A DNA stretch of 64,000 bases, taken from the NCBI GenBank assembly GCA_050633585.1, contig JBOEGT010000032.1, positions 1 to 64,000 on the forward strand. Direction: 5' to 3'. Of this stretch, positions 25,690 through 35,347 are shown piece by piece; position 1 is the stretch's first letter, and every line of letters starts with the position of its first letter. The position numbers and the translations under genes were made by a program. Source of the stretch: CALKZN01 sp050633585 (GTDB lineage: Bacteria > Pseudomonadota > Gammaproteobacteria > Arenicellales > Arenicellaceae). The notes beneath the pieces are model-generated. The model searched no databases. It saw nothing but the letters and a program-made list of their open reading frames with translations, and had not been told where the DNA came from.

Positions 25690-26628
25690 ATGCGAATCAT
25701 GTTAGCGCCGATGGAAGGCGTAGTTGACCACGAAATGCGCTGTGTATTAACGCAACTGGGCGGTTATGATCGTTGCGTCACCGAGTTTATTCGCATCAAC
25801 AAACAACGACTCCCTGAAAGAGTGTTCCTGAATTTCGCACCTGAACTGAAACAAGGCGGAACAACTCCGAGTGGCGTGCCTGTTTATATCCAGCTTCTTG
25901 GCAGCGATCCCAAATATATGGCACTGAATGCGCAGCGTGCTGAAACACTTGAACCTAGAGGAATTGATCTCAATTTTGGTTGCCCTTCTAAAACGGTGAA
26001 TAAAAGCGATGGTGGCTCAGCACTTTTGCGTGAACCCCATCGCATTGGCAGCATTGTTAATGCTGTACGCGACAGCGTTGACCCCAAGATTCCGGTCACC
26101 GCAAAAGTTCGGCTTGGTTTTAGCAATCATGATTTATTAGACGAGGTGATAGATAATATTATTGAAGCTGGTGCGACTGAAATTTGCATTCATGCAAGAA
26201 CTCGAGAAGATCGCTACAAACCGCCGGCTTATTGGTCTGCGGTAAAAAAAGTCGCCGAATCATGCCCTATCCCGATCACCATTAATGGTGAAATTTGGAC
26301 AATCGAGGATGCAAAGCGTGCTCGCAATGAAAGTGGTTGCACTAGCATCATGTTAGGCCGAGGCGCACTCAGCCGCCCTGACCTCGCGGCTTGCATTCAA
26401 GCCAATGAAAATTCGGCCGATTATGAATTCAAAAACTGGACAGAAACTCTACACATCGTGACTGAGTATTTATTGAAAACAGAAAATAAACACCCCGACT
26501 TTGTGAGCAATCGCGCCAAGCAATGGTTAGTCTTTTTGCAAAGACAGTTCCCAGAAGCACTTGAACTATTCCACAAAATTAAACGTATGCGAGAAGCAAG
26601 AGAAGTGTTCCAGGCAATTCAACACTAA
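25690..26628 (+). CDS. dusC: tRNA-dihydrouridine(16) synthase
   Basis: From ATG 25690, 312 residues, full length for DusC. FMN-dependent reduction of U16 in tRNA. Family signatures: MLAPMEGVVD at the start, NFGCPSKTVNKSDGGSALL with the catalytic Cys, KVRLGF, IHARTREDRY, and GEIWTIEDA/GRGALSRPDL. The frame is open upstream to 25609, but those 27 codons are not part of the family. A core gene; it marks the right border of the accessory region. Confidence 0.96.
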   Translation: MRIMLAPMEGVVDHEMRCVLTQLGGYDRCVTEFIRINKQRLPERVFLNFAPELKQGGTTPSGVPVYIQLLGSDPKYMALNAQRAETLEPRGIDLNFGCPSKTVNKSDGGSALLREPHRIGSIVNAVRDSVDPKIPVTAKVRLGFSNHDLLDEVIDNIIEAGATEICIHARTREDRYKPPAYWSAVKKVAESCPIPITINGEIWTIEDAKRARNESGCTSIMLGRGALSRPDLAACIQANENSADYEFKNWTETLHIVTEYLLKTENKHPDFVSNRAKQWLVFLQRQFPEALELFHKIKRMREAREVFQAIQH

Positions 26629-26771
26629 ACTCATAGAAAGCCGTAATCAACATCCATAGTTCTAAGAAATTCTTCTTGGTATGCTTTTATTTAAACCATA
26701 CGAGGGCCTTTGCGGACAGAGGACTTTTATTGAATGTTATTGCTGCCACTTGATCACGTAACATCGACCAA

Positions 26772-26960
26772 TTACTGAGTGATATCTCGTTTTATTTGCA
26801 ACATCCTTTTTGGCAGCTCCTTCAGAAGTAGGTTTCGATTATAAGGCTTCATTGCCTTCCATTTTTGACATTCTTGCCGAGTACGGCCACACCCTAAACA
26901 CCATCCACAAGGCCCAGAGAATTCACACACATCAATACATGGGCTTTTACGTCGTTTCAT
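26772..26960 (-). CDS. DUF1289 small Cys-rich protein
   Basis: About 62 residues from the Met at 26960 (MKRRKSPCIDVC). Four Cys of a DUF1289 signature: SPCIDVCEFSGP, CLGCGRTRQECQKW. Probably binds zinc or an Fe-S centre; function unknown. These proteins are common in Proteobacteria. Six upstream codons (to 26978) are also open. Confidence 0.88.
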   Translation of the reverse strand: MKRRKSPCIDVCEFSGPCGWCLGCGRTRQECQKWKAMKPYNRNLLLKELPKRMLQIKRDITQ

Positions 26961-27005
26961 ATTTAGCTTCCTGTGCAAGTATTCTCAATCAGAACACACA
27001 TCTCT

Positions 27006-27443
27006 TCAAAGTGACTCTAATACTTGTTCAACGCTATTTTCTAGCTGCCGAAGACGATTAAACTCGTCAAACAGGCGTTGTTCCAAGTGCTTAAAATTGA
27101 GCGGCAGTATTCGCTGACAAATGTGGTAACCTTTCCCTACAGTCTGATAACCCTTCCAACTCTTTATACGACCCTCCTCTAAATCGAGGAACTTTTGTAT
27201 AAACTCAGGTTGAGATGGACAATCTTCTTCAGCATGCATACAAATTGGAAACGATTTTTGTTTAATTTGTGGTGCTTCAATATAGGTTTCAAAATGAATC
27301 CCGCCTTGATTTTGGTTGTGCCAATTTCGCTTATAGAGTTGCAGGTAGGCACCTCGGTTATATATTTCCCAATCATCCTCAAACCAAGATGATTGCTTGA
27401 GCTTTTTTTCAAAGTTACGGAAAATATTTTTGATATCTTTCAT
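27006..27443 (-). CDS. conserved hypothetical protein
   Basis: A 145-residue soluble protein I do not recognise. It begins with a basic helix (KDIKNIFRNFEKKLKQ), has aromatic-rich beta segments (RGAYLQLYKRNWHNQNQGGIHFETYIE), one CMHAEEDC motif, and a C-terminal helix rich in Arg/Leu/Glu. No signal peptide. It lies 45 nt upstream of the DUF1289 gene on the same strand and may be co-transcribed. Confidence 0.7.
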   Translation of the reverse strand: MKDIKNIFRNFEKKLKQSSWFEDDWEIYNRGAYLQLYKRNWHNQNQGGIHFETYIEAPQIKQKSFPICMHAEEDCPSQPEFIQKFLDLEEGRIKSWKGYQTVGKGYHICQRILPLNFKHLEQRLFDEFNRLRQLENSVEQVLESL

Positions 27444-27575
27444 GCCGTTAGGTTAGTGCATTCGTATCGTTAGTCTTTGTTCTCAAAAAGTATCAATTAA
27501 TTCAACGTCTGAATGAATCCGATTAACTGTGCTGCTGGGTTGGTAAGCATAACAGTGTCATGAAACATTGAGAAC

Positions 27576-27608
27576 GTCTGGCACTGTTCTTCACAAAAAG
27601 TGCCAGAC
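27576..27608 (-). terminator. hairpin downstream of the TonB receptor gene
   Basis: A perfect 10-bp stem GTCTGGCACT/AGTGCCAGAC with a 13-nt loop, 20 nt beyond the receptor stop. No long T-run follows on the leftward strand. Confidence 0.55.
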
Positions 27609-27628
27609 TTCATCAAAGCAATGAGTGA

Positions 27629-29623
27629 TTAGAATTTGTAGCTATATGTCACACTTGCGTTCACACCATCGCCGGGTGAATGAACAGTTAAGTCACCTGT
27701 GTTACCAAAATCATATACATACTCGTACTCTTCATCGAAAATGTTATTCACCTGGAAATTAAAGTGTCCAATTGATGCTTCATAATCAAGCCCTACATTC
27801 ACAGTCGTGTAACCACCAAACTTACCACCTTGGTTGTTCTCGTTGACATAGTAGTCGCCTTGGCTATCAACGTGCACACGTGAGGTTAGTTTAGAAGTCA
27901 CTTCGTAATCGAAACCCACCGACGCGGTATATTCCGGAACACTTCGCAACTCGTTGCCTAATGTAGCTTCTCGGTCACTGACTGGATCAACGATTTCTGA
28001 GCTTAAATAACTATAGTTAAACCAAACTTTCGCTTTATTAGATGCCGTGATGTTGAGGCCTAAGTCAATACCATTGCGCTCAGTATCCCCCACAATTTGC
28101 TGAAAACCGTCTAGGTCTAAAAACTCATCTTCGGCTTCGTGCTGCCAATATGACACTCGAAGCTCTGTGTTGGCCGTCGCAAACCATTTGGCGCCAAACT
28201 CCCAAGCATCATGTAGCGACACATCCGTTGCACCTCTATCAGTTGTTGTATAAATAGCGCTTCCTACCGGGTGTTGAAAACTACGCCCGTAATTAGCAAA
28301 GACAGTCAAGTCATCGTTGGGTGTAATGAATAGATTGGCTTTAGGTTGCACAATAGTACCGAAATCGAAGATATCACCGCCATTATCAAGCCTTTCGCCG
28401 TCCAATCGATCCAACCTAACGCCAAGATTCCAGCGCAGTAGATCCGAAGGTGTTTGCTCAACCGTTGCGAAAACACCTGTGCTGTCCAAAGTATATTCAC
28501 GGTTACGGTTAACCGTTCGTGCACTAGCTCTGGTTTGTTCAGGATGGTTAAAACGTTGTTCAAGCACATCTTGTTGCTGCAGGTCAGCACCTAACTCTAC
28601 CGCCCACTGCGCATTAATTGTCCAATCAATGGTAGATATGAAACCTGTTTGTTGTTGGTCGTCGAAACGATTTTGCAATGTTGAGCTTTCGAAAAAGCGC
28701 ACCCATCGACTACGCTCGATGTCATTGTAGTAAAGCTTATTTGACCATTCAACCGAGTCAGATAAGGTGGTGTTGTAATGCACGCTGTAATGATTAATCG
28801 TTTTATCACCACCATCTTCACTGGCATAAGAGGCCGATGAGGTCGGATTATTTCGTGCTTCTTCTTGAGTCAAATACCCCGGAGAATCAGCCTCATACGT
28901 CGAATGACGAATACTCAAACCAATCTCACTATTATCATTTACATTATAAAACCATTTACCAGACGCTTCTAATTTCTCAATATCCGTATGATCTCTATAA
29001 CCATTACCTTGTCGGTAGCCCAGAAAATAGTTGTGCGTTAGGTTACCTGATTCTAAGCCAGCATAGCCTTGCACTTCGCTCGTGCTGAAGCTGCCTAATG
29101 TGATTTTTAACTCCTTCGCAATATCTCGACGAGAACTCACATTGTAATTGCCAGCAAGATTAAAAAGCCCATAACGCGCATCACTATTGCCTTTGTACAG
29201 CTCAATGCTCTCAATATCTAAAGGGAATAATTGATCTAATTCACCATAGCCATTATTTAGATTGAATGGAACACCATCAATTAGTAATTTGGCATGTGGT
29301 GTGACCCCATCACCAGCAAAGCCACGAATTGCGACGTCAGTGTTAATGATGCCTTGATTATAACGAGCAAAGTACACCCCTGGCGCTTTATCAAATAACT
29401 CATATGTATCGTCAGGATGTTCGTAATCCAGCTCGTCACGGCTAACAACATCATAAGAACCCGCTAACTTCTCAGTTGTCACCTGGGTGTTTTCACCAAT
29501 GACTAAAATGTTGTCTAAGCGAACTGTTTTTTCCGCACCCTCGTTCTCATTCGCATAAGTCATGTAAGGGTTTGCCATGAGCGGTAAGCCTGCCATCGCA
29601 AGATATAATTTTGTTAATTTCAT
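27629..29623 (-). CDS. TonB-dependent outer-membrane receptor (Fur-regulated)
   Basis: A 664-residue receptor: signal peptide, plug domain (TEKLAGSYDVVSRDEL; FARYNQGIINTDVAIRGFAGDG), 22-strand barrel and a C-terminal aromatic (SVTYSYKF). A Fur box lies 26-44 nt upstream. It is divergent from a Nik/Opp-type ABC transporter operon that ends with exbB-exbD-tonB, so it probably imports the chelate whose inner-membrane step is done by that transporter. The ligand cannot be read from sequence; a metallophore, nickel or iron chelate is likely. Confidence 0.92.
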   Translation of the reverse strand: MKLTKLYLAMAGLPLMANPYMTYANENEGAEKTVRLDNILVIGENTQVTTEKLAGSYDVVSRDELDYEHPDDTYELFDKAPGVYFARYNQGIINTDVAIRGFAGDGVTPHAKLLIDGVPFNLNNGYGELDQLFPLDIESIELYKGNSDARYGLFNLAGNYNVSSRRDIAKELKITLGSFSTSEVQGYAGLESGNLTHNYFLGYRQGNGYRDHTDIEKLEASGKWFYNVNDNSEIGLSIRHSTYEADSPGYLTQEEARNNPTSSASYASEDGGDKTINHYSVHYNTTLSDSVEWSNKLYYNDIERSRWVRFFESSTLQNRFDDQQQTGFISTIDWTINAQWAVELGADLQQQDVLEQRFNHPEQTRASARTVNRNREYTLDSTGVFATVEQTPSDLLRWNLGVRLDRLDGERLDNGGDIFDFGTIVQPKANLFITPNDDLTVFANYGRSFQHPVGSAIYTTTDRGATDVSLHDAWEFGAKWFATANTELRVSYWQHEAEDEFLDLDGFQQIVGDTERNGIDLGLNITASNKAKVWFNYSYLSSEIVDPVSDREATLGNELRSVPEYTASVGFDYEVTSKLTSRVHVDSQGDYYVNENNQGGKFGGYTTVNVGLDYEASIGHFNFQVNNIFDEEYEYVYDFGNTGDLTVHSPGDGVNASVTYSYKF

Positions 29624-29648
29624 ACAAATTTGTGTTTATTTATTAATT

Positions 29649-29667
29649 AATAATGATTATCATTATT
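29649..29667. promoter_or_regulatory. Fur box between the TonB receptor and the ABC operon
   Basis: AATAATGATTATCATTATT matches the 19-bp Fur consensus at 16 positions and is itself symmetrical. It is close to the receptor start and about 240 nt from the ABC binding-protein gene, so direct repression of the receptor is most likely. Confidence 0.85.
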
Positions 29668-29759
29668 AATTGATGCAATGCATTTCGCAACCACCATTGA
29701 ACGATTTACAGTCAAAAAATAGATATTTGAAAATGCGGACCAATCACGCGGTAATCGCG

Positions 29760-29803
29760 GCAGAATATAATTGATACGATATATCATATCAATTATATTC
29801 TGC
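29760..29803. repeat. 44-bp near-perfect palindrome in a divergent promoter region
   Basis: Arms 29760-29776 and 29787-29803 are perfect 17-bp reverse complements; the 10-bp centre contains GATATATC, itself palindromic, leaving one mismatched pair of 22. It lies between two divergent genes, so a terminator role is unlikely. Candidate operator or cruciform. Confidence 0.8.
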
Positions 29804-29904
29804 TACTTAAATAAAATACATCCTCCGACTACAGCAGCTAACAGCAACACAAACCAACATCCATATTTAAAGTAAATTGCTTCTCGAAGCTAAAAAATTC
29901 ACTT

Positions 29905-31449
29905 ATGCAAACCTCAAAAACCTTTTATTTATCAACACTGTTGATTGTTTTTTGTTTACTCACCAGCTATCAAAGCCTCTCAGCGAAACCAACGACTGAA
30001 AATACCGTTAACATTCATGGCGTATTTGAAATTCCTAGCTTAGATCCAACGCGTAGCGGTTACTCTTTCAACCGGATGCAAATACTAGAGACCCTAGTCA
30101 ATGTGGATAACTCAGGTCACTTAACACCAGGATTGGCCAGTGAATGGAATTTATTAGACGAAGGCAAAATATGGGAATTGACCATTCGTGAGGGCGTGAC
30201 ATTTCATGATGGTTCGCCTCTCAACAATCAAGTCATCGTTGATAATCTCAATCTAATTCAAACAAAACCCAGCGCACTAAAAAAAGTTGCTATTCAAGAG
30301 ATTAAAGCCATAGAGCCTAATATTGTTCGTCTTACATTAGCAAAACCATACCGACCATTAGGCGCTGTGTTGGCGCATCATTCGGCATCGATTTTAGCGC
30401 CCAAATCAATCGATGCGTCTGGAGAGATCATTTCATTAATTGGTACAGGCCCCTTCTCTGTACATGAAGTTTCGATTCCTCACAAACTCGTCGTAAAGCG
30501 TTTCGAACAATATTGGGGGCAAAAAGCGTCTATTGAATACGCCAGTTACTTAACAGGTCATCGCGCTGAAGCAAGAGCTTTACAAGCGCGCAGTGGTCAA
30601 GCCGATATCGTATTTGGCATTGATCCAGCCGCTATACCTACCCTAAAACGATTGCCCGATTTGACAATTATTCGTTCAGATTTACCCAGAACATTAGCAA
30701 TAAAAATCAATAGTGGTCACCCATTATTACAAGAAAGGCGTATCCGTGAAGCCTTAAGTTTAGCTATTGATCGCAAAGGGATTGCCACCGCTATTTTAAA
30801 ATCCCCTGAAGTCGCAACAGAACAACTACTTCACCCGTATATGAATGACTGGTATGTACGTCGTGATACGGTTGGTTACAACCTTAATCAAGCACAAAAA
30901 CTACTGACTGAAGCTGGTTGGAAGAAAGACGATAAAGGCTGGCTTAAAAAAGAAGGTAAACCTTTTGAATTAACGCTCATCACCTATGCAGACCGCCCAG
31001 AACTCCCCACCATCGCCACAGCCATACAAGATCAATGGAAAAAATTGGGTGTCAAACTTAAGGTAAGTATCACCAACTCAAGTGCTATTCCAGCAGGCCA
31101 TAAAGATGGCTCACTTGAAGTCGCACTCATTGCACGTAATTATGGCTACATAGCTGACCCTTTGGGTGTGTTAATCAAAGATTTTGGTCACGAACGTGGG
31201 GGCGACTGGGGCAGCATGAGCTGGTCAAATCCGTCCATTCAAAGCACCTTAAATGACTTAGTCAAACAAAGTGATGATGAACAATATCATCAACTAGCGC
31301 AACAAGTTGCCGCGGCAATTTACACAGAAAAACCCATGATTCCAATTGCTTACTATGTCCAACAAACGGTTGTTGGAAAGCGTATTGCGGGCTTCACATT
31401 TGATCCCTATGAGCGAAGTTTTCATTTAAATAAATTGCAATGGAAATAA
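29905..31449 (+). CDS. ABC transporter substrate-binding protein, NikA/OppA family
   Basis: A 514-residue SBP_bac_5 protein with signal peptide (cut near LSAKP). Family signatures: VNIHGVFEIPSLDPTRSG, LTPGLASEWNLLDEGKIWELTIREGVTFHDGSP, RIREALSLAIDRKGIA and IPIAYYVQQTV. First gene of an operon with two permeases and a fused double ATPase. The Fur-boxed divergent TonB receptor points to a metal chelate (Ni, Fe or a metallophore) rather than peptides. Confidence 0.92.
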   Translation: MQTSKTFYLSTLLIVFCLLTSYQSLSAKPTTENTVNIHGVFEIPSLDPTRSGYSFNRMQILETLVNVDNSGHLTPGLASEWNLLDEGKIWELTIREGVTFHDGSPLNNQVIVDNLNLIQTKPSALKKVAIQEIKAIEPNIVRLTLAKPYRPLGAVLAHHSASILAPKSIDASGEIISLIGTGPFSVHEVSIPHKLVVKRFEQYWGQKASIEYASYLTGHRAEARALQARSGQADIVFGIDPAAIPTLKRLPDLTIIRSDLPRTLAIKINSGHPLLQERRIREALSLAIDRKGIATAILKSPEVATEQLLHPYMNDWYVRRDTVGYNLNQAQKLLTEAGWKKDDKGWLKKEGKPFELTLITYADRPELPTIATAIQDQWKKLGVKLKVSITNSSAIPAGHKDGSLEVALIARNYGYIADPLGVLIKDFGHERGGDWGSMSWSNPSIQSTLNDLVKQSDDEQYHQLAQQVAAAIYTEKPMIPIAYYVQQTVVGKRIAGFTFDPYERSFHLNKLQWK

Positions 31450-31452
31450 GTC

Positions 31453-32436
31453 ATGCATGCCTTCGGTGTTAAAACCTTGTTCTTAAAAATATTGTCAAAA
31501 CCGTTGTTTAAGATGCTACTAAAACGCCTCTTCCAGTTGATCGGAGTATCGTGGGGGGTTGGCACATTGACGTTTGTTTTAATGCGAGCTTTGCCAGGTG
31601 ACATAGCCTATCGCATTGCTGCAGGCCGTTACGGACAAGATGCGGTTGATACTCAAGCGGCTGATTCAGTGCGCAACGAGCTAGGTTTGGATGGCAGCGC
31701 ATGGTCGGCCTATTGGCAATGGTTGCAAGATCTACTGCAATGGAATCTTGGGACTTCACTAGTCAGCGGCTCACCCGTTGCCGCAGAGTTATGGCACATG
31801 CTTGGGCACTCTATCTTGCTCGCTGGGGTTGGCATGTTATTAGCCGCCTTAATCGCTATTCCATTAGGTTTGGCTACCGCTTATTGGCAAGGATGGTTGG
31901 ACCGAATAAGCTTAATGGTTTCTATCACGGTGCGTTCAGTGCCGGTATTTGTGATTGGCTTATTAGCCATTGTGGTTTTTGCGCTAGAACTGAATTGGTT
32001 TCCTGTTGCAGGCTTTGGTACTGCCTCTCATTTAGCGTTGCCAGCGTTAACTTTGGCTCTTAGTTTAGCCGCCATATCTAATCGCATTGTGTCGGTTGAA
32101 GCAAAACGGGTATTTAATTCGCCATTTTTTGAGTTTGCGCAAACTAAAGGCTTATCCGCATGGCAAGCCTTTACTCATCATGGTCTTCGAAATATAGCCG
32201 TGCCAGTGATTGCATTCTTTGGCGTGCAATTGATAACGGTGGTTGAAGGTGTTGTGATGATTGAATCACTGTTTTCTTGGCCTGGCATCGGTCATGGCTT
32301 AGCGCATGCGATTTTTTCGCGTGATATCCCCGTTATTCAAGGTGCCGCTTTGATGATGGGCGCCCTCTTTGTCGTATTAAACACATTGGTCGATATAGCC
32401 TGTTATTACTTAGACCCCCGCGGAGAGTCATTATGA
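31453..32436 (+). CDS. ABC transporter permease, NikB/DppB type
   Basis: A 327-residue permease with N-terminal MLLKRLFQLIGVSWGVGTLTF, six membrane segments and the EAA loop (EFAQTKGLSAWQAFTHHGLRN). It ends LYYLDPRGE-like (ACYYLDPRGESL), typical of DppB/NikB. The start at 31453 is 4 nt after the binding-protein stop; ATG 31513 gives the usual family N-terminus. Its stop overlaps the next gene by four bases. Confidence 0.92.
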   Translation: MHAFGVKTLFLKILSKPLFKMLLKRLFQLIGVSWGVGTLTFVLMRALPGDIAYRIAAGRYGQDAVDTQAADSVRNELGLDGSAWSAYWQWLQDLLQWNLGTSLVSGSPVAAELWHMLGHSILLAGVGMLLAALIAIPLGLATAYWQGWLDRISLMVSITVRSVPVFVIGLLAIVVFALELNWFPVAGFGTASHLALPALTLALSLAAISNRIVSVEAKRVFNSPFFEFAQTKGLSAWQAFTHHGLRNIAVPVIAFFGVQLITVVEGVVMIESLFSWPGIGHGLAHAIFSRDIPVIQGAALMMGALFVVLNTLVDIACYYLDPRGESL

Positions 32437-33290
32437 GCCTTCGCACCCTTCTAAAGCTAGAAGAACAAACCCTGGCACCATCAAGCCAACAAGCAGCCAC
32501 AACAATGAGAATAACAGCAGCACAAAAATGTGGGTTGGCCTTACTTAGCCTGTTATTGACTTATGCATTCATTGCGCCATTGTTAATTAAGGGAGATTCG
32601 AACGTTCAAAACTTAAGCAACGTACTCACATCACCGAATGGCAAATTTTGGTTTGGAACCGACCATTTTGGTCGCGACATGTGGTTGCGACTAGCCGACG
32701 CATTGCAACTTTCTCTAAGACTCGCATTATTCTGTGTGCTCACGTCAGCCGCAGTGGGTGTATTTTTTGGCGTTATAGTCGCTATTGCTCCTCGATGGCT
32801 TGATCGGGCTTTAGATATTATTGTCACACTCATTCTAGCCTTACCCGGCCTAGTCCTCGTCCTTATTCTAGCGGCGATAAAACCCGGTTCTTTTTTAATG
32901 ATTTACTTTGCTATCTCTCTCATCCAATGGATTGAATATTTTCGAGTCAGCAGAACCATTACTCAACGCTTAGCGAAATCACCCGAAGTGGAATCGTCGC
33001 GCTTGATGGGTTTTGGAAACTACTATCTTTTCAAACGTCACTTTTGGCCAGCCATTAAGCCACAACTCTTAACTATTGCGGCGTTTGGTGCGGCGAATGC
33101 CATATTAATGATGGCATCTCTTGGCTTTGTCTATGTTGGTATTCAACCACCACTTGCGGAGCTTGGTTTAATGATTGTTGAACTCTTTCCTTATTATAGC
33201 GAGGCGCCTTGGCTTCTCGTTCAACCCTTACTGGTGCTAGCGCTATTAGTGTTAAGTTGCCATTTATTGGGTGGGAGCTCATCAAAGTGA
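32433..33290 (+). CDS. ABC transporter permease, NikC/DppC type
   Basis: A 285-residue permease with an N-terminal cytoplasmic stretch, FGTDHFGRDMWLRLADALQLSL (the DppC FGTDxxGRD motif), and an EAA-like segment (RLMGFGNYYLFKRHFWPAI). ATGA overlap with the previous gene and GTGA overlap with the ATPase gene indicate translational coupling. Confidence 0.92.
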   Translation: MSLRTLLKLEEQTLAPSSQQAATTMRITAAQKCGLALLSLLLTYAFIAPLLIKGDSNVQNLSNVLTSPNGKFWFGTDHFGRDMWLRLADALQLSLRLALFCVLTSAAVGVFFGVIVAIAPRWLDRALDIIVTLILALPGLVLVLILAAIKPGSFLMIYFAISLIQWIEYFRVSRTITQRLAKSPEVESSRLMGFGNYYLFKRHFWPAIKPQLLTIAAFGAANAILMMASLGFVYVGIQPPLAELGLMIVELFPYYSEAPWLLVQPLLVLALLVLSCHLLGGSSSK

Positions 33291-34723
33291 AATTATTAAA
33301 GGTTGATCAACTATCTATCTATGCACATGAAAAGTGCCTATTAGAACCTATTTCATTTGAATTACAACAAACGGAAAAATTAGTCATACTAGGTCAAACA
33401 GGATCTGGAAAAAGTCTTATTGTTCAATCTGTTATGGGGACATTATCATATGAATTATCAAGCAGAGGTGAGCTACAACTATTTGGCAAAATCATTAGCA
33501 GCAAAGTGATTCAACGCCGTTTTTGGGGAAACAAAATAAGCGCTTTGCCTCAAGAACCCTGGAATGCACTTGACCCATTAATGCCGGTTGGTCATCAATT
33601 AAAAAAAACCTATCAATTGGTTCGAAAGCAAAACCCAGACGAAGCTCATGAGCACACGCAAGCACGTTTAACATCTTTAGGGTTGGAACAGCATGGCCAT
33701 CAACGCGTTGATTCACTCTCTGGAGGAATGGCTCAACGAGTGGCTCTTGCCTGTGCCATGGCCGGCGGCGCTTCATTATTACTTGCCGATGAACCGACCA
33801 AAGGTCTTGACGCCTCTCGACGAGACCAGGTTGTTCAACAATTAATCACACAAACTGCTGAAGGCGCATTGTTGTTGATCACACATGATGTTGAAGTCGC
33901 CCGCCAAATCAATGGCCGAGTGATGGTTATTAAAGGTGGTGAATTGGTTGAAGAAGGCCATAGTGATTCATTATTCGCGCAACCCAAGCATGAGTACACA
34001 AAAGAATTGATAGCGGCTGCTCCACAACAATGGGAGCCTATGGAACCACCGAGCACTCACAAAAAGCAAACGCCAATTCATCAAACAAAAAGAAGCACTC
34101 CCGTTTTAACCGCACAACAGTTGTCCATTGGCCGCGGGGAACGCCAATTGATGAGTGATATTAACCTCACGATTCATGCCGGTGAAGTGATTGGTGTAGC
34201 GGGCGATAGTGGCTGTGGTAAAAGCACGCTAGGCGATACTTTATTAGGCTTGATTCCGTCTTTTTCGGGCAGTGTCATACGACAAAATCAGATTGAATCA
34301 CACCGTTGGCAAAAGCTCTACCAAGACCCAACGGCAGCTGTGCCTCATAGCGCTAGCTTAGGTTTATTACTCGATGATCTTGTTAAAAAATACGCCATCG
34401 CCAGAGACGATATTGATGCATTAATGCAACGATTAGATCTCAATGAGTCCTTATTACAACGTTCAGCAAACCATGTATCCGGCGGTGAATTACAACGCTT
34501 TTGCATGCTGCGAGTCTTATTATTAAAACCAATATTCCTCTTTGCTGACGAACCAACCTCACGCCTTGACCCCATTACAGCAAAAGATGTCAGTGCACTG
34601 CTAGTAGATGTGGCAAGAGAAACGAATTGTGCCGTGATGCTGGTTAGCCATGATCAACATATGATTAAAAAGCGCTGTGATCGAACGATTAACATCCCTA
34701 ACGCCGATATTATCGCCCATTAA
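33287..34723 (+). CDS. fused double ABC ATPase, NikD-NikE/OppD-OppF type
   Basis: About 478 residues from GTG 33287, which overlaps the permease stop (GTGA). Two ABC modules in one chain: first Walker A GQTGSGKS, signature LSGGMAQRVAL, Walker B LLLADEPT; second Walker A GDSGCGKS, signature VSGGELQRFCML, Walker B FLFADEPT. These are separate genes (DppD, DppF) in most systems. The upstream-open part to 33209 overlaps the permease and is not used. The fusion fixes a 1:1 ratio of the two ATPases. Confidence 0.93.
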   Translation: MKLLKVDQLSIYAHEKCLLEPISFELQQTEKLVILGQTGSGKSLIVQSVMGTLSYELSSRGELQLFGKIISSKVIQRRFWGNKISALPQEPWNALDPLMPVGHQLKKTYQLVRKQNPDEAHEHTQARLTSLGLEQHGHQRVDSLSGGMAQRVALACAMAGGASLLLADEPTKGLDASRRDQVVQQLITQTAEGALLLITHDVEVARQINGRVMVIKGGELVEEGHSDSLFAQPKHEYTKELIAAAPQQWEPMEPPSTHKKQTPIHQTKRSTPVLTAQQLSIGRGERQLMSDINLTIHAGEVIGVAGDSGCGKSTLGDTLLGLIPSFSGSVIRQNQIESHRWQKLYQDPTAAVPHSASLGLLLDDLVKKYAIARDDIDALMQRLDLNESLLQRSANHVSGGELQRFCMLRVLLLKPIFLFADEPTSRLDPITAKDVSALLVDVARETNCAVMLVSHDQHMIKKRCDRTINIPNADIIAH

Positions 34724-34846
34724 ATATGAGAGTTTTTCCACCTTCAATGCTGCAGCATTCATGCCTATCGTTGATCTTAATATTAAACCCTATTTTCTAC
34801 GTTAGAGCTTGATCTGACTTACCAACACTTAACGACGGATTTATTT

Positions 34847-35332
34847 ATGCCTCAATCAAACAGTACAGAACATATCATGAACTTTTTCAGATTATATTTA
34901 GACCATATTGTTCTTGGAATATTAGGCCTGATGAGCTTTATTATGATTGCGTTTGTCATCGAACGAAGTATCTATTTTTTCACGGTTAAATTAGAACAAT
35001 TTGATCATATAGAATTGCTAAAAACGGCCTTAACTCGCAATCTAACGACTATTTCCACAGTGGCCGCCAATGCTCCTTATGTCGGCTTATTAGGCACTGT
35101 TATAGGAATTTTAGTCACATTTTACGACATGGGTCAAAATGGCAACATTAATGTCAATCAAATTATGGTGGGTTTAGCCATGGCATTAAAAGCAACCGCA
35201 GCAGGTCTGGTTGTCGCAATTCCGGCGATCATATTCTATAACGGGTTGATGCGCCGAGTGGACACTAAAGTCGCTCTGTGGGTCGCGCTGACCGATAGCA
35301 ATTTATCCGCTAAACCACCCGTGCAAAACTAA
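34847..35332 (+). CDS. exbB: ExbB proton channel component
   Basis: A 161-residue MotA/TolQ/ExbB protein of the short type with three membrane helices: VLGILGLMSFIMIAFVIERSIYFF, APYVGLLGTVIGILVTFYDMG, AMALKATAAGLVVAIPAIIFYNGLMRR. It may start at Met1 or Met11 (MNFFRLYL). First of exbB-exbD-tonB, 123 nt after the fused ATPase gene. It powers TonB-dependent receptors with the proton gradient. Confidence 0.95.
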   Translation: MPQSNSTEHIMNFFRLYLDHIVLGILGLMSFIMIAFVIERSIYFFTVKLEQFDHIELLKTALTRNLTTISTVAANAPYVGLLGTVIGILVTFYDMGQNGNINVNQIMVGLAMALKATAAGLVVAIPAIIFYNGLMRRVDTKVALWVALTDSNLSAKPPVQN

Positions 35333-35347
35333 TCTAAGGGTGCTGTG

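Noticed and set aside
34747..34760. AATGCTGCAGCATT palindrome after the fused ATPase gene
   Set aside because: A short 14-bp palindrome with no T-run and no second copy noticed; too weak to call a terminator or operator.
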